Shown one piece after another: positions 37,101 to 45,434 of a stretch of DNA of 64,000 nucleotides (positions are counted from its first letter, which is position 1; each line of letters begins with the position of its first letter). The position numbers were made by a program, and so were the translations under genes. The stretch is from Chryseobacterium lathyri (lineage in GTDB: Bacteria > Bacteroidota > Bacteroidia > Flavobacteriales > Weeksellaceae): assembly GCF_003290185.1 (NCBI RefSeq), contig NZ_QNFY01000007.1, positions 1 through 64,000 on the forward strand, in the 5' to 3' direction. The notes beneath the pieces were generated by a model. The model was not told the DNA's origin and did not search any database. It worked only from the letters and a program-made list of their open reading frames with translations.

Positions 37101-38516
37101 GCTTCATTGGGATTCCTGCCTATGGCGATTTCTACAGGAGCAGGAGCTGAGGTACAGAAACCATTGGCGACTGTAGTCATCGGAGGATTGGTTACCGCTA
37201 CATTCCTTACCTTATTTGTTCTGCCGATGCTCTATATTATTTTTAATTCAAAGATCCCACGAAAGATGAATAGAATTAAGCCCATCACAACAGTTATTGT
37301 TCTTGGATTTCTGATGTTCGGACAGACATTCAATGCGCAGACCAGACAGATTTCCGTTGATCAGGCCGTAGAAATGGCTGCCGAAAATAATCTGGTTTTA
37401 AAATCAAAGGATCTCAATATAAAATCTGCCGAAGCTTTGAAAGGCACAGCAAAAGAACTTCCCAAATTAAATTTTGAAGCACAGCTTGGGCAATACAACA
37501 GTCCGAAATTCGACCAGTCATTTGCCATTTCGCAGAGTATTCCTTTTCCTACGCTGTTCAAAGCAAGGAGAGAATTGATCACTGAAAATATAAAAAGCAG
37601 GCAGATCGATAAAGAAGTTTCGGCGAACGAGCTGACCAAACAGGTGAGAACCTATTATTATCAGATCGAATACCTTCAGTACAATAAATTTAAACTGAAA
37701 GATCTTGACAGTCTTTATCAGGATTTTATCAGGATCGCGACCGTAAGATTTAAAGCAGGAGATATCAAGAAGATTGAAATTAACACGGCAGAAACCCAAA
37801 AAGGAGAAATTAACCTATTGCTGAAACAGAATGAAGTGTATTTAAACAATGCCTATAAAAATTTAAAGACATTACTAAATACCTCTGAGAACCTTGAAGT
37901 TCCGTTTAAAAGCGATTATGAACCTTTGAAGACAGAAAATATTCTGGACAGTTCATCGGTAGCCAACAATCCAACGGTCAAAGCTTTTTATCATGAAATG
38001 GAAATTGCTGAAAAGAATAAAAATGTGGAGAAATCACAGGGGCTTCCTGAATTCAGTCTTGGTCTGACGAGCCAGTCATTGATAGGTTTACATACCAAAA
38101 ACGGACAGGAGAAATTCTATAATGCCGGAGACCGTTTCAATTCCTTTTCTGTAGGGGTTGCTATTCCTTTAACATTTGGAGCAACAAAAGCAAGAATACA
38201 GGCTCTGGAATATGAAAAATATGCCGCTGAAACCAATGCGAAGATGCAGCAGAAACAACTTTCGACACAGCTCGAAAATGCTTTCGGACAGTATCAGCAG
38301 GATATACAGCAGTATGAATATTATGTAAATCAGGCCATTCCGAACGCGGAAAAAATTGTTAAAGCTGCCCAGTTAGGCTACAAAACTGGGGAAATCTCTT
38401 ACGTAGAATATCTTTTTGCCCTGCAGACTGCCACCAATATTCAGTTGAAATATTTAGAATCCATTCAGCAGGTCAACCAATCTGTAGTTACCATTAATTC
38501 AATTATCAATAAATAA
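34155..38516 (+). CDS. CusA/CzcA-type RND metal pump fused to a TolC-like domain
   Basis: Residues 1 to about 1037 form a heavy-metal RND inner-membrane pump. The N-terminal transmembrane start is followed by WSATRLPIDAVPDITNNQVQ, and GAIDFGLIVDGAVIIVEA lies near 396-413 in the proton-relay helix region. Residue 1038 is Met and begins a second signal-peptide-like segment (ITTVIVLGFLMFGQTFNAQ). After it, about 390 residues read as an outer-membrane efflux protein of the TolC/CusC type. The pump moves metal cations out of the envelope. The start codon is GTG 34155. The adaptor gene begins 2 bases after the stop, so the locus encodes all three parts of the efflux system. Confidence 0.92.
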   Translation: MLDKIIKFSIKNKVVVGIMTLLLIIWGVWSATRLPIDAVPDITNNQVQIITVCPTLAGQEVEQLVTFPIEQSIANVPDIEETRSISRFGLSVITVVFKENVDVYFARQLINEQLKLAVEEIPKGVGTPELAPVSTGLGEVYQYILHPKKGSEKKYSAKELRTMQDWIVKRQLNGTPGVAEINSFGGELKQYEVGVNPDRLKAMGVSISDIFTALEKNNQNTGGAYIDKKPNAYFIRGIGFVTSLEDIKNISVKNETGSVPIFIKDVADVRLGSAVRYGALTYNGKVDAVGGVVMMLKGANSNEVVSRIKAKIPTIQKSLPDDVVIEPFLDRTDLVGRAINTVEKNLIEGALIVIFVLVVFLGNLRAGLIVASAIPLSLLFALGMMNVFGVSANLMSLGAIDFGLIVDGAVIIVEATLHHLGVRKSVRNLTQNEMDEEVFLSASKIRSSAAFGEIIILIVYIPILTLAGVEGKMFTPMAKTVGFAILGALILSLTYIPMMSALFLSKKISHKETFSDKMMNFLQKIYQPMLQKAVKVKYIIVSVTIFIFVISAFIFKNMGGEFIPQLQEGDYAFHCILPQGSSLSQSIETSMQASRLIKQFDEVKMVVGKTGSAEVPTDPMPPEASDLIVVLKPQKEWKSKKSYTELADEISEKLETIPGVFFEKNQPIQMRFNELMTGIRQDVAVKIFGENLDSLSIYADKVGKIIQTVDGATAPQIERISGLPQINVEYDRTRMANYGLNIEDVNNAVSTAFAGKAAGQVFENERRFDLVVRLDSLHRTNIDDVNNLMISTGTGAQIPLSQVANVSYKLGPAQISREEGKRRIVIGFNVKDRDVQSVVKDIQAKLDKQIKLPSGYYFTYGGQFENLQEASKRLMIAVPVSLFLIFMLLYFTFRSFKQAALIFTAIPMSAIGGIFALLLRDMPFSISAGIGFIALFGVAVLNGIVLIGTFNQLEKEGETDVLKRVYEGTKTRLRPVLMTATVASLGFLPMAISTGAGAEVQKPLATVVIGGLVTATFLTLFVLPMLYIIFNSKIPRKMNRIKPITTVIVLGFLMFGQTFNAQTRQISVDQAVEMAAENNLVLKSKDLNIKSAEALKGTAKELPKLNFEAQLGQYNSPKFDQSFAISQSIPFPTLFKARRELITENIKSRQIDKEVSANELTKQVRTYYYQIEYLQYNKFKLKDLDSLYQDFIRIATVRFKAGDIKKIEINTAETQKGEINLLLKQNEVYLNNAYKNLKTLLNTSENLEVPFKSDYEPLKTENILDSSSVANNPTVKAFYHEMEIAEKNKNVEKSQGLPEFSLGLTSQSLIGLHTKNGQEKFYNAGDRFNSFSVGVAIPLTFGATKARIQALEYEKYAAETNAKMQQKQLSTQLENAFGQYQQDIQQYEYYVNQAIPNAEKIVKAAQLGYKTGEISYVEYLFALQTATNIQLKYLESIQQVNQSVVTINSIINK

Positions 38517-38517
38517 C

Positions 38518-39780
38518 ATGAAAATAAAGCACAATATCATATATCTGACCGTCACGGCACTTTTACTTATAAGCTGCGGAAAAAAAGAAACGCCGGCAGA
38601 AAACCCCGAAGTAAAGACTGAAAAAGCTGAAGCCGGTCATGAAGAAGCAATGCAGATTATCGCTTCATTAACGGAAGCGCAGATCAAATCGGTCGGAATA
38701 TCTTTAGGTCCCATAGAAATGAAGGAACTTACGTCCACTGTGAAAGCCAACGGACTTCTGAGAGTTCCCAATAATAATAAAGCCACCATCACCTCTCTGT
38801 ACGGCGGTGTGATCAAAACCCTGAATGTACAGGTAGGAAGCATCGTAAAAAAGGGACAGGTGATTGCAACCATTGCGAACCCTGAATTTATCCGGCTACA
38901 GGAAGAATATTTAACAACGAATAGCAGAATTATCTATGCAGAACAGGAATACAGAAGACAACGCGAGCTTTTTGACAATGATGCAGGTGCCAAGAAAAAC
39001 CTGCAGAGTTCAGATGCCGAGCTTAAAACCCTGAGAACGAAAAAAGCTTCCCTTCTGAGACAGCTTCAGATGATGGGAATCAGTCCGGGAAAAGTAAATA
39101 ATGGGAATATGAGATCCGGATTGGTCATTACCGCACCAATCAGCGGAACCGTCAGCAGTATTTCAGCACAGATCGGAAGCTATGTAGATGTTTCGTCACC
39201 TGTAGCGGAGATTATTGATAACAACTCGATTCATCTTGATCTGCAGGTTTTTGAAAAAGATCTTCCTAAAATGAGAGTAGGGCAGATCGTGCATTTCAAG
39301 CTGACCAATAATCCTGAAACAGAATATGATGCCATGGTGTACAGTGTAGGCTCTTCTTTTGAAAACGAAAGCAAAACCGTTTCAGTACATGGCACAGTGA
39401 CCGGAAATAAAGCGGGTCTGATCGACGGAATGAATATCACCGGAATTGTCAGTCTTGATAAAAACACAACACCTGCCGTTCCTAATGAAGCTATCGTAGA
39501 GGCAGACGGAAAATATTATGTCTTCATCCGTACAGATAAAAAGCCGGAGGAGCATGAAGAAGAAGAATCCGGAGATGATAACAAAAATGAGAAAGGAGAA
39601 CCTGTCCAACATCAAAGAACCTTGAATTTTGAAAAAGTAGAAGTGATAAAAGGGACATCAGATATGGGCTATACAGCCATTACACCTGTAAAAGGAATTC
39701 CTGCTGATGCCAGAATTGTAGTGAAAGGAGCTTTTTTCATTAATGCTAAACTTTCCAATTCCGGTGGGCATGAGCATTAA
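38518..39780 (+). CDS. CusB/CzcB-type periplasmic adaptor lipoprotein
   Basis: Membrane-fusion protein that links the RND pump to the outer-membrane channel. The lipobox LLISC is followed by GKKETPAEN. A biotinyl-lipoyl-like half (TSLYGGVIKTLNVQVGSIVK) with VIKKGQ-type loop, an alpha-helical hairpin at about 120-180, a second lipoyl half (APISGTVSSISAQIGSYVD) and beta-barrel domains follow. A Glu/His-rich loop (KPEEHEEEESGDD) and a GGHEH tail may bind metal. It starts 2 bases after the pump gene. Confidence 0.92.
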   Translation: MKIKHNIIYLTVTALLLISCGKKETPAENPEVKTEKAEAGHEEAMQIIASLTEAQIKSVGISLGPIEMKELTSTVKANGLLRVPNNNKATITSLYGGVIKTLNVQVGSIVKKGQVIATIANPEFIRLQEEYLTTNSRIIYAEQEYRRQRELFDNDAGAKKNLQSSDAELKTLRTKKASLLRQLQMMGISPGKVNNGNMRSGLVITAPISGTVSSISAQIGSYVDVSSPVAEIIDNNSIHLDLQVFEKDLPKMRVGQIVHFKLTNNPETEYDAMVYSVGSSFENESKTVSVHGTVTGNKAGLIDGMNITGIVSLDKNTTPAVPNEAIVEADGKYYVFIRTDKKPEEHEEEESGDDNKNEKGEPVQHQRTLNFEKVEVIKGTSDMGYTAITPVKGIPADARIVVKGAFFINAKLSNSGGHEH

Positions 39781-39908
39781 AATAAGGAAATGCTCATCGA
39801 TTTATAGAAACCGGCCTGAAGAACTACCGATTTTTATGCCTAAATTAGAGGTGTTTACGGTACATTTTCAGGGTAAGAATAAGAAACATTCTAATACATC
39901 ATTCAGTT

Positions 39909-40784
39909 ATGCTGTTAAACAAGAAAATATCCATCTGGTATTTCATCCGTGAAATAAAAAATCAAATTCTGTATATGGGAATATTTGCCGTGTCCATAGG
40001 ATTATTAGATCTTCTCCCATGGTTCCGGAAAATTTCACTTCCCCTTAATATTCCGGCCCTTTTGGGAACGGCTGTTTCATTGCTGCTGGCGTTCCGGACT
40101 TCCCAATCCTACGAAAGATGGTGGGAAGCCAGAACAGTCTGGGGTGCCATAGTGAATGACTCAAGGACGTTGATGAGGTTGATCATCCAGTTTTTTCCGG
40201 CAGGAGAAGATAAGATCATAAAAGAATTTGCAGAAAGGCAGATCATCTGGACCTATGCACTTGGTGAATCTCTGAGAAGACAGCCTTTTTCAGACAGAGT
40301 TCAGAACTATCTGGATGAACATCAGATCAAAGCGACGAATATTCCGAATGCACTTCTGGATGTACATTCCCAACGGCTCAGAAATATTGCTTTTTCGAAA
40401 GGTTTAACAGAACTTCATCAGCTAAATGCTGTCATCATGAGGCTCTGTGACAATATGGGAAGATGTGAAAGGCTAAAGAATACAGTTTTTCCAAGATCTT
40501 ATAGTATTTTACTGCATACCCTAATCTATGTTTTTGCAGCCATCCTTCCGTTTGGACTGGATGATTCTCAGCTGGCTGTTGAAATATTAATAACCTTCCT
40601 TATTCCGGTCATGTTTCTTGCAATTGAGAAAACATCCATTATCATGCAGGATCCTTTCGAAAATGGACCTGTAGATATACCTGTGACCGCATTGGCACAG
40701 ACCATTGAAATTAATATTAAAGAAATGACAGGAGATCAGAATATTCCTGTTAAAAAAGATAATTCTTTGTATTACGAAATGTGA
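39909..40784 (+). CDS. Bestrophin-family ion channel
   Basis: A 291-residue membrane protein with the family stretch FRTSQSYERWWEARTVWGAI near residues 62-81, NDSRTLMR after it, and later helices (ILLHTLIYVFAAILPFGL; ILITFLIPVMFLAIE). The conserved DPFENGPVDIP near residue 248 is the bestrophin acidic motif. Bacterial members form pentameric ion channels with varied selectivity. It lies between the CzcCBA-type genes and the Fur-family regulator. A link to metal stress is inferred from place only. Confidence 0.88.
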   Translation: MLLNKKISIWYFIREIKNQILYMGIFAVSIGLLDLLPWFRKISLPLNIPALLGTAVSLLLAFRTSQSYERWWEARTVWGAIVNDSRTLMRLIIQFFPAGEDKIIKEFAERQIIWTYALGESLRRQPFSDRVQNYLDEHQIKATNIPNALLDVHSQRLRNIAFSKGLTELHQLNAVIMRLCDNMGRCERLKNTVFPRSYSILLHTLIYVFAAILPFGLDDSQLAVEILITFLIPVMFLAIEKTSIIMQDPFENGPVDIPVTALAQTIEINIKEMTGDQNIPVKKDNSLYYEM

Positions 40785-40805
40785 TCCATTAAAATAATCG
40801 TACAA

Positions 40806-41225
40806 ATGAAAAAAGATATAGAAACCAAACTCATCGATAAAAATACCAAGCCCACCAGCATGCGGATTCTGGTGTATGATTTTTTGAGTACACAGGAAGC
40901 GGCACTCTCCCTTTCAGAAGTGGAAAATCATTTTGATCATGCGGACAGGACTACCATTTACCGTACCTTGAAAACCTTCGAAGAAAAAGGAATTGTCCAT
41001 AGCATTCAGGAAAATGCCACAACAAAATATAAATTATGCGATGACGGCTGTGATGAGAAAACACACAAAGACTGGCACCTGCACTTTTACTGCAAAATAT
41101 GCAAGCAGACCACCTGCAGGGAAGATATTTCCTTTCCTGAAAATGTTCAGACCAATTTCAGAATAGATGAGATAAGACTTTTTGCCAAAGGAATCTGTGA
41201 GAACTGCCTCGAAAGTTTGCAATAG
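40806..41225 (+). CDS. Fur-family metal-responsive regulator
   Basis: A 139-residue regulator. The N-terminal winged helix includes ADRTTIYRTLKTFEEKGIVH as recognition region, and the dimerisation half has HLHFYCKICKQTTC and ICENCLE, giving two Cys pairs of the structural zinc site. His residues in KDWHLHF fit the regulatory site. It sits 21 bases after the bestrophin gene and 44 bases before the P-type ATPase, so it probably controls this metal operon. Zinc (Zur-like), iron or other metal cannot be decided. Confidence 0.9.
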   Translation: MKKDIETKLIDKNTKPTSMRILVYDFLSTQEAALSLSEVENHFDHADRTTIYRTLKTFEEKGIVHSIQENATTKYKLCDDGCDEKTHKDWHLHFYCKICKQTTCREDISFPENVQTNFRIDEIRLFAKGICENCLESLQ

Positions 41226-41269
41226 TATTGCACTGAGTATAACCTTAATTTTACATTAAAATAGTATTT

Positions 41270-43234
41270 ATGGAAGAATGTTGTAGCACAAAGCCTAAAA
41301 ATAAAGAACCTCATACACACAATCATTCCGAAGGAGACGGACATGATCACTCCCATGATACAGGAGATAAAACACCTTTTCAGATGTTTCTTCCTGCCAT
41401 CATCTCTTTCGTACTGTTGCTGATAGGAATAGCATTGGACAATTATATAAAAACAGAATGGTTCACGGGCTGGGTACGTTTGATATGGTATCTGGCAGCC
41501 TATGCTCCCGTAGGTCTTCCGGTTTTAAAGGAAGCTTATGAAAGCATCATCAAGGGAGATGTATTCTCCGAATTTTTCCTGATGGGAATCGCTACAGTAG
41601 GAGCATTTGCAATCGGGGAATATCCCGAAGGTGTTGCTGTAATGCTGTTCTATTCCGTAGGAGAAGTATTCCAGGGAATGGCCGTTTCGAGAGCCAAAGG
41701 AAACATCAAAGCATTGCTGGATCAGCGTCCTGATGAGGTGACGATCATTGAAGCCGGCCAGCCAAGAACCATTAAAGCCAAAGAAACCAAAATAGGAGAT
41801 GTCATCCAGCTGAAGCCTGGAGAAAAACTGGCTCTTGACGGTGAATTGATGACTGAATCCGCTTCATTCAACACCGCAGCGCTTACGGGCGAAAGTAAAC
41901 CGGATACTAAAACAAAAGGTGAGACCGTATTAGCTGGGATGATCAATATGAACAGCATCGCTCTGGTAAAAGTGAATACCGCTTACGAAGACAGCAAACT
42001 GAGTAAAATTCTGGAACTGGTTCAAAACGCGACTGCACAGAAAGCCCCGACCGAATTATTTATCAGGAAATTTGCAAAAGTATACACCCCGATTGTTGTA
42101 TTTCTTGCCATAGGAATCTGTCTTTTGCCTTATTTCTTTGTAAGTGATTATCAGTTCAGAGACTGGCTGTACAGAGCCCTGATCTTCCTGGTGATCTCAT
42201 GTCCTTGTGCATTGGTGATCTCCATTCCTTTAGGATATTTCGGAGGAATTGGAGCAGCGAGCAGAAATGGGATTTTGTTTAAAGGAAGTAATTTCTTAGA
42301 CAGTATCGCAGAGATCCAGAATGTGGTGATGGATAAAACCGGAACCATGACGGAAGGTGTATTCAAAGTACAGGAAGTAAGCATTCAGCCCGAATTCAAT
42401 AAAGAAGAGATCCTGAAATTGGTCAATGTCCTGGAAAGCAAAAGTACACACCCTGTAGCCACAGCAATCCATAATTATGCAGGAGAGATTGATCATTCTC
42501 TTCCCCTGGAAAATGTGGAAGAAATTGCAGGACATGGCTTAAAAGCTTCAGTCAATGGAAAAGAATTGCTGGTCGGTAATTTTAAGTTGATGGATAAATT
42601 CAATATCAGCTACGATACCAACCACGCCAATATTGTGTACACGCTAATTGCCATAGCTTATGATAAAAAGTTTGCGGGCTACATCACCATTGCAGACAGT
42701 ATAAAAAGCGATGCGAAAGAAACTGTTGACAACCTGCATAGAATGGGCGTAAAAGCCACTATGCTGAGCGGCGATAAAAGTACTGTTGTTAAATATGTGG
42801 CAGACCAACTGGGTATTGACAGTGCTTTTGGAGATCTCTTACCGGAAGACAAAGTCAATAAAGTAAAAGAAATCAAAGCCAAAAATCAAACCGTAGCCTT
42901 TGTAGGCGATGGCGTAAATGATGCTCCGGTAGTAGCACTCAGTGACGTAGGAATCGCTATGGGAGGACTCGGAAGCGATGCCACGATTGAAACCGCAGAT
43001 GTCGTTATCCAGGATGATAAACCGAGCAAAATCCCAATGGCGATCAATATCGGTAAGCAGACTAAAAAGATCGTTTGGCAGAATATTGTTTTAGCCTTTG
43101 CAGTAAAAGCTGTAGTCTTAGCGTTGGGGGCTGGAGGCCTTGCAACGATGTGGGAAGCCGTATTTGCAGATGTGGGAGTAGCGATGCTGGCTATTTTAAA
43201 TGCGGTGAGGATTCAGAGGATGAAGTTTAATTAG
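41270..43234 (+). CDS. P1B-type heavy-metal ATPase
   Basis: Inner-membrane ATP-driven metal exporter. The N-terminus is Cys/His-rich (EECCSTKP; THNHSEGDGHDHSHD) without a full HMA domain. The membrane CPC motif is at 311-313 and the phosphorylated Asp355 is in DKTGTMTEG. The nucleotide part has GHGLKASVNGKELLVGN and the hinge GDGVNDAPVVALSDVGIAMG. CPC together with the His-rich start fits zinc, cadmium, lead or cobalt export (ZntA/CadA type). It follows the Fur-family gene closely and shares its direction. Confidence 0.93.
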   Translation: MEECCSTKPKNKEPHTHNHSEGDGHDHSHDTGDKTPFQMFLPAIISFVLLLIGIALDNYIKTEWFTGWVRLIWYLAAYAPVGLPVLKEAYESIIKGDVFSEFFLMGIATVGAFAIGEYPEGVAVMLFYSVGEVFQGMAVSRAKGNIKALLDQRPDEVTIIEAGQPRTIKAKETKIGDVIQLKPGEKLALDGELMTESASFNTAALTGESKPDTKTKGETVLAGMINMNSIALVKVNTAYEDSKLSKILELVQNATAQKAPTELFIRKFAKVYTPIVVFLAIGICLLPYFFVSDYQFRDWLYRALIFLVISCPCALVISIPLGYFGGIGAASRNGILFKGSNFLDSIAEIQNVVMDKTGTMTEGVFKVQEVSIQPEFNKEEILKLVNVLESKSTHPVATAIHNYAGEIDHSLPLENVEEIAGHGLKASVNGKELLVGNFKLMDKFNISYDTNHANIVYTLIAIAYDKKFAGYITIADSIKSDAKETVDNLHRMGVKATMLSGDKSTVVKYVADQLGIDSAFGDLLPEDKVNKVKEIKAKNQTVAFVGDGVNDAPVVALSDVGIAMGGLGSDATIETADVVIQDDKPSKIPMAINIGKQTKKIVWQNIVLAFAVKAVVLALGAGGLATMWEAVFADVGVAMLAILNAVRIQRMKFN

Positions 43235-43428
43235 GGAGTAGGGATAAAGGAGTAGGTTGCAGATAGTAGGTAGCAGGTGCTAAATAAAGGTTTTAGGCTG
43301 TAAGATAATTAGCATCCAAATTTTATCGGAGATAAAATCCTAGCGCCTTAAAACAGTCTTTTTGTAATCTCTTTCGCGCCTTTGCGATTAAAAACAATAC
43401 ATCATCCATTAAAAAAATATGAAACGCC

Positions 43429-43465
43429 AAACCTTATAGGTTTCCAAAACCTATAAGGTTTTTAT
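43429..43465. repeat. Hairpin AAACCTTATAGG / CCTATAAGGTTT
   Basis: Perfect 12-bp arms (43429-43440 and 43450-43461) with a 9-base loop and trailing T bases. It may terminate the ATPase transcript, though 195 bases downstream, or be a REP-like element. Confidence 0.5.
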
Positions 43466-43536
43466 TACAGCAAAAAATCTGCGAAATCCCATAATCCGCG
43501 AGAGGAAAACTATCACAACTACAAGAAACCTTATTT

Positions 43537-43580
43537 TCCCTAATCCCTAATCCCTAATCCCTAATCCCTAATCCCTAATC
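43537..43580. repeat. Tandem heptamer TCCCTAA, six copies
   Basis: Six exact copies at 43537-43578 followed by a partial unit. Short tandem repeat in noncoding DNA, about 80 bases before the next gene. Confidence 0.85.
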
Positions 43581-43634
43581 TAAAAATAATCAATGACATT
43601 CATCATAAATAATCCATAAACCCAATTTGAGTAG

Positions 43635-43642
43635 TATATTTG
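43635..43642 (+). promoter_or_regulatory. Predicted -7 element TATATTTG
   Basis: TAnnTTTG match 17 bases before the start of the small membrane protein at 43660; no clear -33 element. Confidence 0.4.
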
Positions 43643-43659
43643 TAGAACAGAACTGATCA

Positions 43660-44022
43660 TTGAGACTTTTTATTTCCATATTCATCATTTTTACCATTGC
43701 ATTACGCCCAGTTTTGCCATTGGTGAACTATGCCGTGAACTATGATTATATTGTAAAAAACCTCTGTGAGAACAGAAATATTCCTCAGTCAACGTGTAAA
43801 GGAAAATGCTACGTCAGCAAAGAACTGGCGAAAACGGAAAAGCAGTCCAATAATTCCCAGGTCATCAAAATATCCGTCCTGGATGTTTTTGTTTCCCACG
43901 ATACCCTTTCATTTTTAGGACAGAAAGAATCTGAGCCTGAAGGTAAGGCTATACACTCAGATTATAGTATTGGTCATGCTTCGGAATACTTTTCCAGGAT
44001 ATTCCATCCTCCTTTAGCTTAA
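43660..44022 (+). CDS. Small Cys-motif membrane protein ending IFHPP (copy 1)
   Basis: A 120-residue protein starting at TTG 43660, since no ATG lies in frame upstream. An N-terminal hydrophobic helix is followed by PLVNYAVNYDYIVKNLC and the motif C-x9-C-x3-C (CKGKCYVSKELAK), then a variable part, ending RIFHPPLA. It is clearly paralogous to the protein at 46113 (shared AVNYDYI, GKCY and SKELAK). No named family is recalled. It is followed by YHS and SCO genes, so a copper-related role is inferred. Confidence 0.7.
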   Translation: MRLFISIFIIFTIALRPVLPLVNYAVNYDYIVKNLCENRNIPQSTCKGKCYVSKELAKTEKQSNNSQVIKISVLDVFVSHDTLSFLGQKESEPEGKAIHSDYSIGHASEYFSRIFHPPLA

Positions 44023-44179
44023 TTTCAACTATTCTTTTAGTTTTTAATCAAAATATCCTCGGATTTTATTGCCTAATTATGTTTTTTTTAAACAATCTGC
44101 AGTAGAAACGGGTGGTTAGCTTTGTATTAAAAATTAATTTACACATTCATCATACTATCAATTTCAATTTACCATTAAA

Positions 44180-44455
44180 ATGAAATCAAAAATTATTTTG
44201 ACTGCACTATTGTCAGTTTCATTATTCGCCTGTGGCCAGGAAACCCCTAAAGTAAAACATAAAAAGAGCACTGCCTCTTCAAAATCGACGGTTAAAAAAG
44301 TAAAATTTGCCAATGCGGAAGATCCTATCTGTCACATGAAAACAGAAGATGATATGAAAGATACAGCAGTCTATAAAAATAAAACGTACGGTTTTTGCAG
44401 TAGCCTATGTAAAGACGAGTTCAAAAAAAATCCTGAGAAATATGCCCAAAAATAA
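44180..44455 (+). CDS. YHS-domain lipoprotein
   Basis: A 91-residue protein with lipobox LFAC (Cys18), a Lys/Ser-rich linker, and a C-terminal YHS domain: DPICHMKTEDDMKDTAVYKN, then YGFCSSLCKDEFKKNPEKYA. YHS domains bind soft metals through their Cys residues and occur next to copper pumps and SCO proteins. The last 14 bases overlap the start of the SCO gene, so they are translationally coupled. Confidence 0.88.
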   Translation: MKSKIILTALLSVSLFACGQETPKVKHKKSTASSKSTVKKVKFANAEDPICHMKTEDDMKDTAVYKNKTYGFCSSLCKDEFKKNPEKYAQK

Positions 44456-45125
44456 TAAGACCAAAAACGGAGCAAAAAGAAAGGTAATCATTCCGATTGC
44501 GATTTTCGCTCTTCTGTTTCTGGGAATAGGTGTTGGAATGGGATATTTTAAGAAGAACCTGTATACCGTAATGAAGGTTCCCGATTTTGAACTCACCGAC
44601 CAGAATAATAAAAAGATCACCAATAAAGACATGCTGGGAAAAGTATATCTGGTAGAGTTTTTCTTTAGCAGATGTCCTACGATTTGTCCTGTGATGAACC
44701 GGAATATGAGATTTATTGAAGATGAGGTAAACAGTCCTGAATTTGGGATTATTTCAATAAGTATAGATCCGGAAAATGATACACCTGCCGCATTGAAAGA
44801 ACATGCTAAAAGTGTAGGAGCCAAATCCCCGGACTGGCATTTTCTTACCGGAAACAGAGATTATATCGGAAAACTGGCAGACCAGTTCAATATCTATGTG
44901 GGAGATAAGGAAGACGACAGCGAAAGCCTTAACCACAGCGGAATGATCGCCTTGGTGGATAAAGAAGGAAATATCCGTTGCAGATACAATAAAGATAATA
45001 TGCCAATCCTGTATTACTCAGGATTGAATTATGAAGATCCTGAGGGAAAAACCCCTAAACTTAACGGGAAGTATCATCCAGACCGGGAAATATTGATCGA
45101 GGATATTAAGAAATTATTGAAATAG
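44442..45125 (+). CDS. SCO family copper chaperone/thiol protein
   Basis: A 227-residue protein with an N-terminal membrane anchor (VIIPIAIFALLFLGIGVGMG) and a thioredoxin-like domain. The copper-binding Cys pair is RCPTICP, C78 and C82, and the conserved His165 is in LNHSGMIALVDKEG. SCO proteins deliver copper to cytochrome oxidase or protect thiols. The gene overlaps the YHS lipoprotein gene. No oxidase genes lie in the window, so delivery to oxidase is inference. Confidence 0.92.
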   Translation: MPKNNKTKNGAKRKVIIPIAIFALLFLGIGVGMGYFKKNLYTVMKVPDFELTDQNNKKITNKDMLGKVYLVEFFFSRCPTICPVMNRNMRFIEDEVNSPEFGIISISIDPENDTPAALKEHAKSVGAKSPDWHFLTGNRDYIGKLADQFNIYVGDKEDDSESLNHSGMIALVDKEGNIRCRYNKDNMPILYYSGLNYEDPEGKTPKLNGKYHPDREILIEDIKKLLK

Positions 45126-45434
45126 AGTAGGGAAAGGAAGATGGAAGAATGAAGCTGGAAGTTAATGATGCGGATAATGATGAATGATGGTCATTAATGT
45201 AAATGATTAAAAGACCAATGAAATTGTGGTCGTGGAGTAGAGGAGTCTTAATGTAGAAAGTTAATGACTGGAATAATGATTGGTGAAAGTCATGAATGCA
45301 GATGATTAAAAAGATAAGATGAAGAAGTGTAGATGAAGTATAGTCGTCTTCAGGCAGAAATAGCTTCCCTTTTCCATCCTCCTGCTTTCCTTCTATAAGT
45401 ATAAAAATATTGTTAAACCATAAAACAAAACGTT
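45126..45434. other. Purine-rich intergenic region with an imperfect direct repeat
   Basis: No gene of its own. Two related stretches occur at 45190-45213 and 45289-45314, both of the form GTCAT-AATG-x-x-ATGATTAAAA-GA. The rest is low-complexity, rich in AATGATG words. No riboswitch or clear terminator was found. Confidence 0.45.

Larger units (their letters stand above)
43235..43634. other. Repeat-rich intergenic region
   Basis: No gene. It begins with a purine-rich stretch of GTAGG-like words (43235-43285), then a sequence resembling a dispersed Flavobacteria intergenic element (TTTCGCGCCTTTGCGATTAA near 43371). A hairpin and a six-copy heptamer repeat (both listed separately) follow. Plausibly a graveyard of small repeats between two operons. 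Confidence 0.5.

Noticed and set aside
37266..38516. Separate TolC gene inside the CzcA frame
   Set aside because: The frame is continuous without a stop, so I list one fused gene and treat separate translation only as a finding.
43537..43580. CRISPR array or telomere
   Set aside because: Units are 7 bases with no spacers and lie in the middle of ordinary genes; it is a simple tandem repeat.
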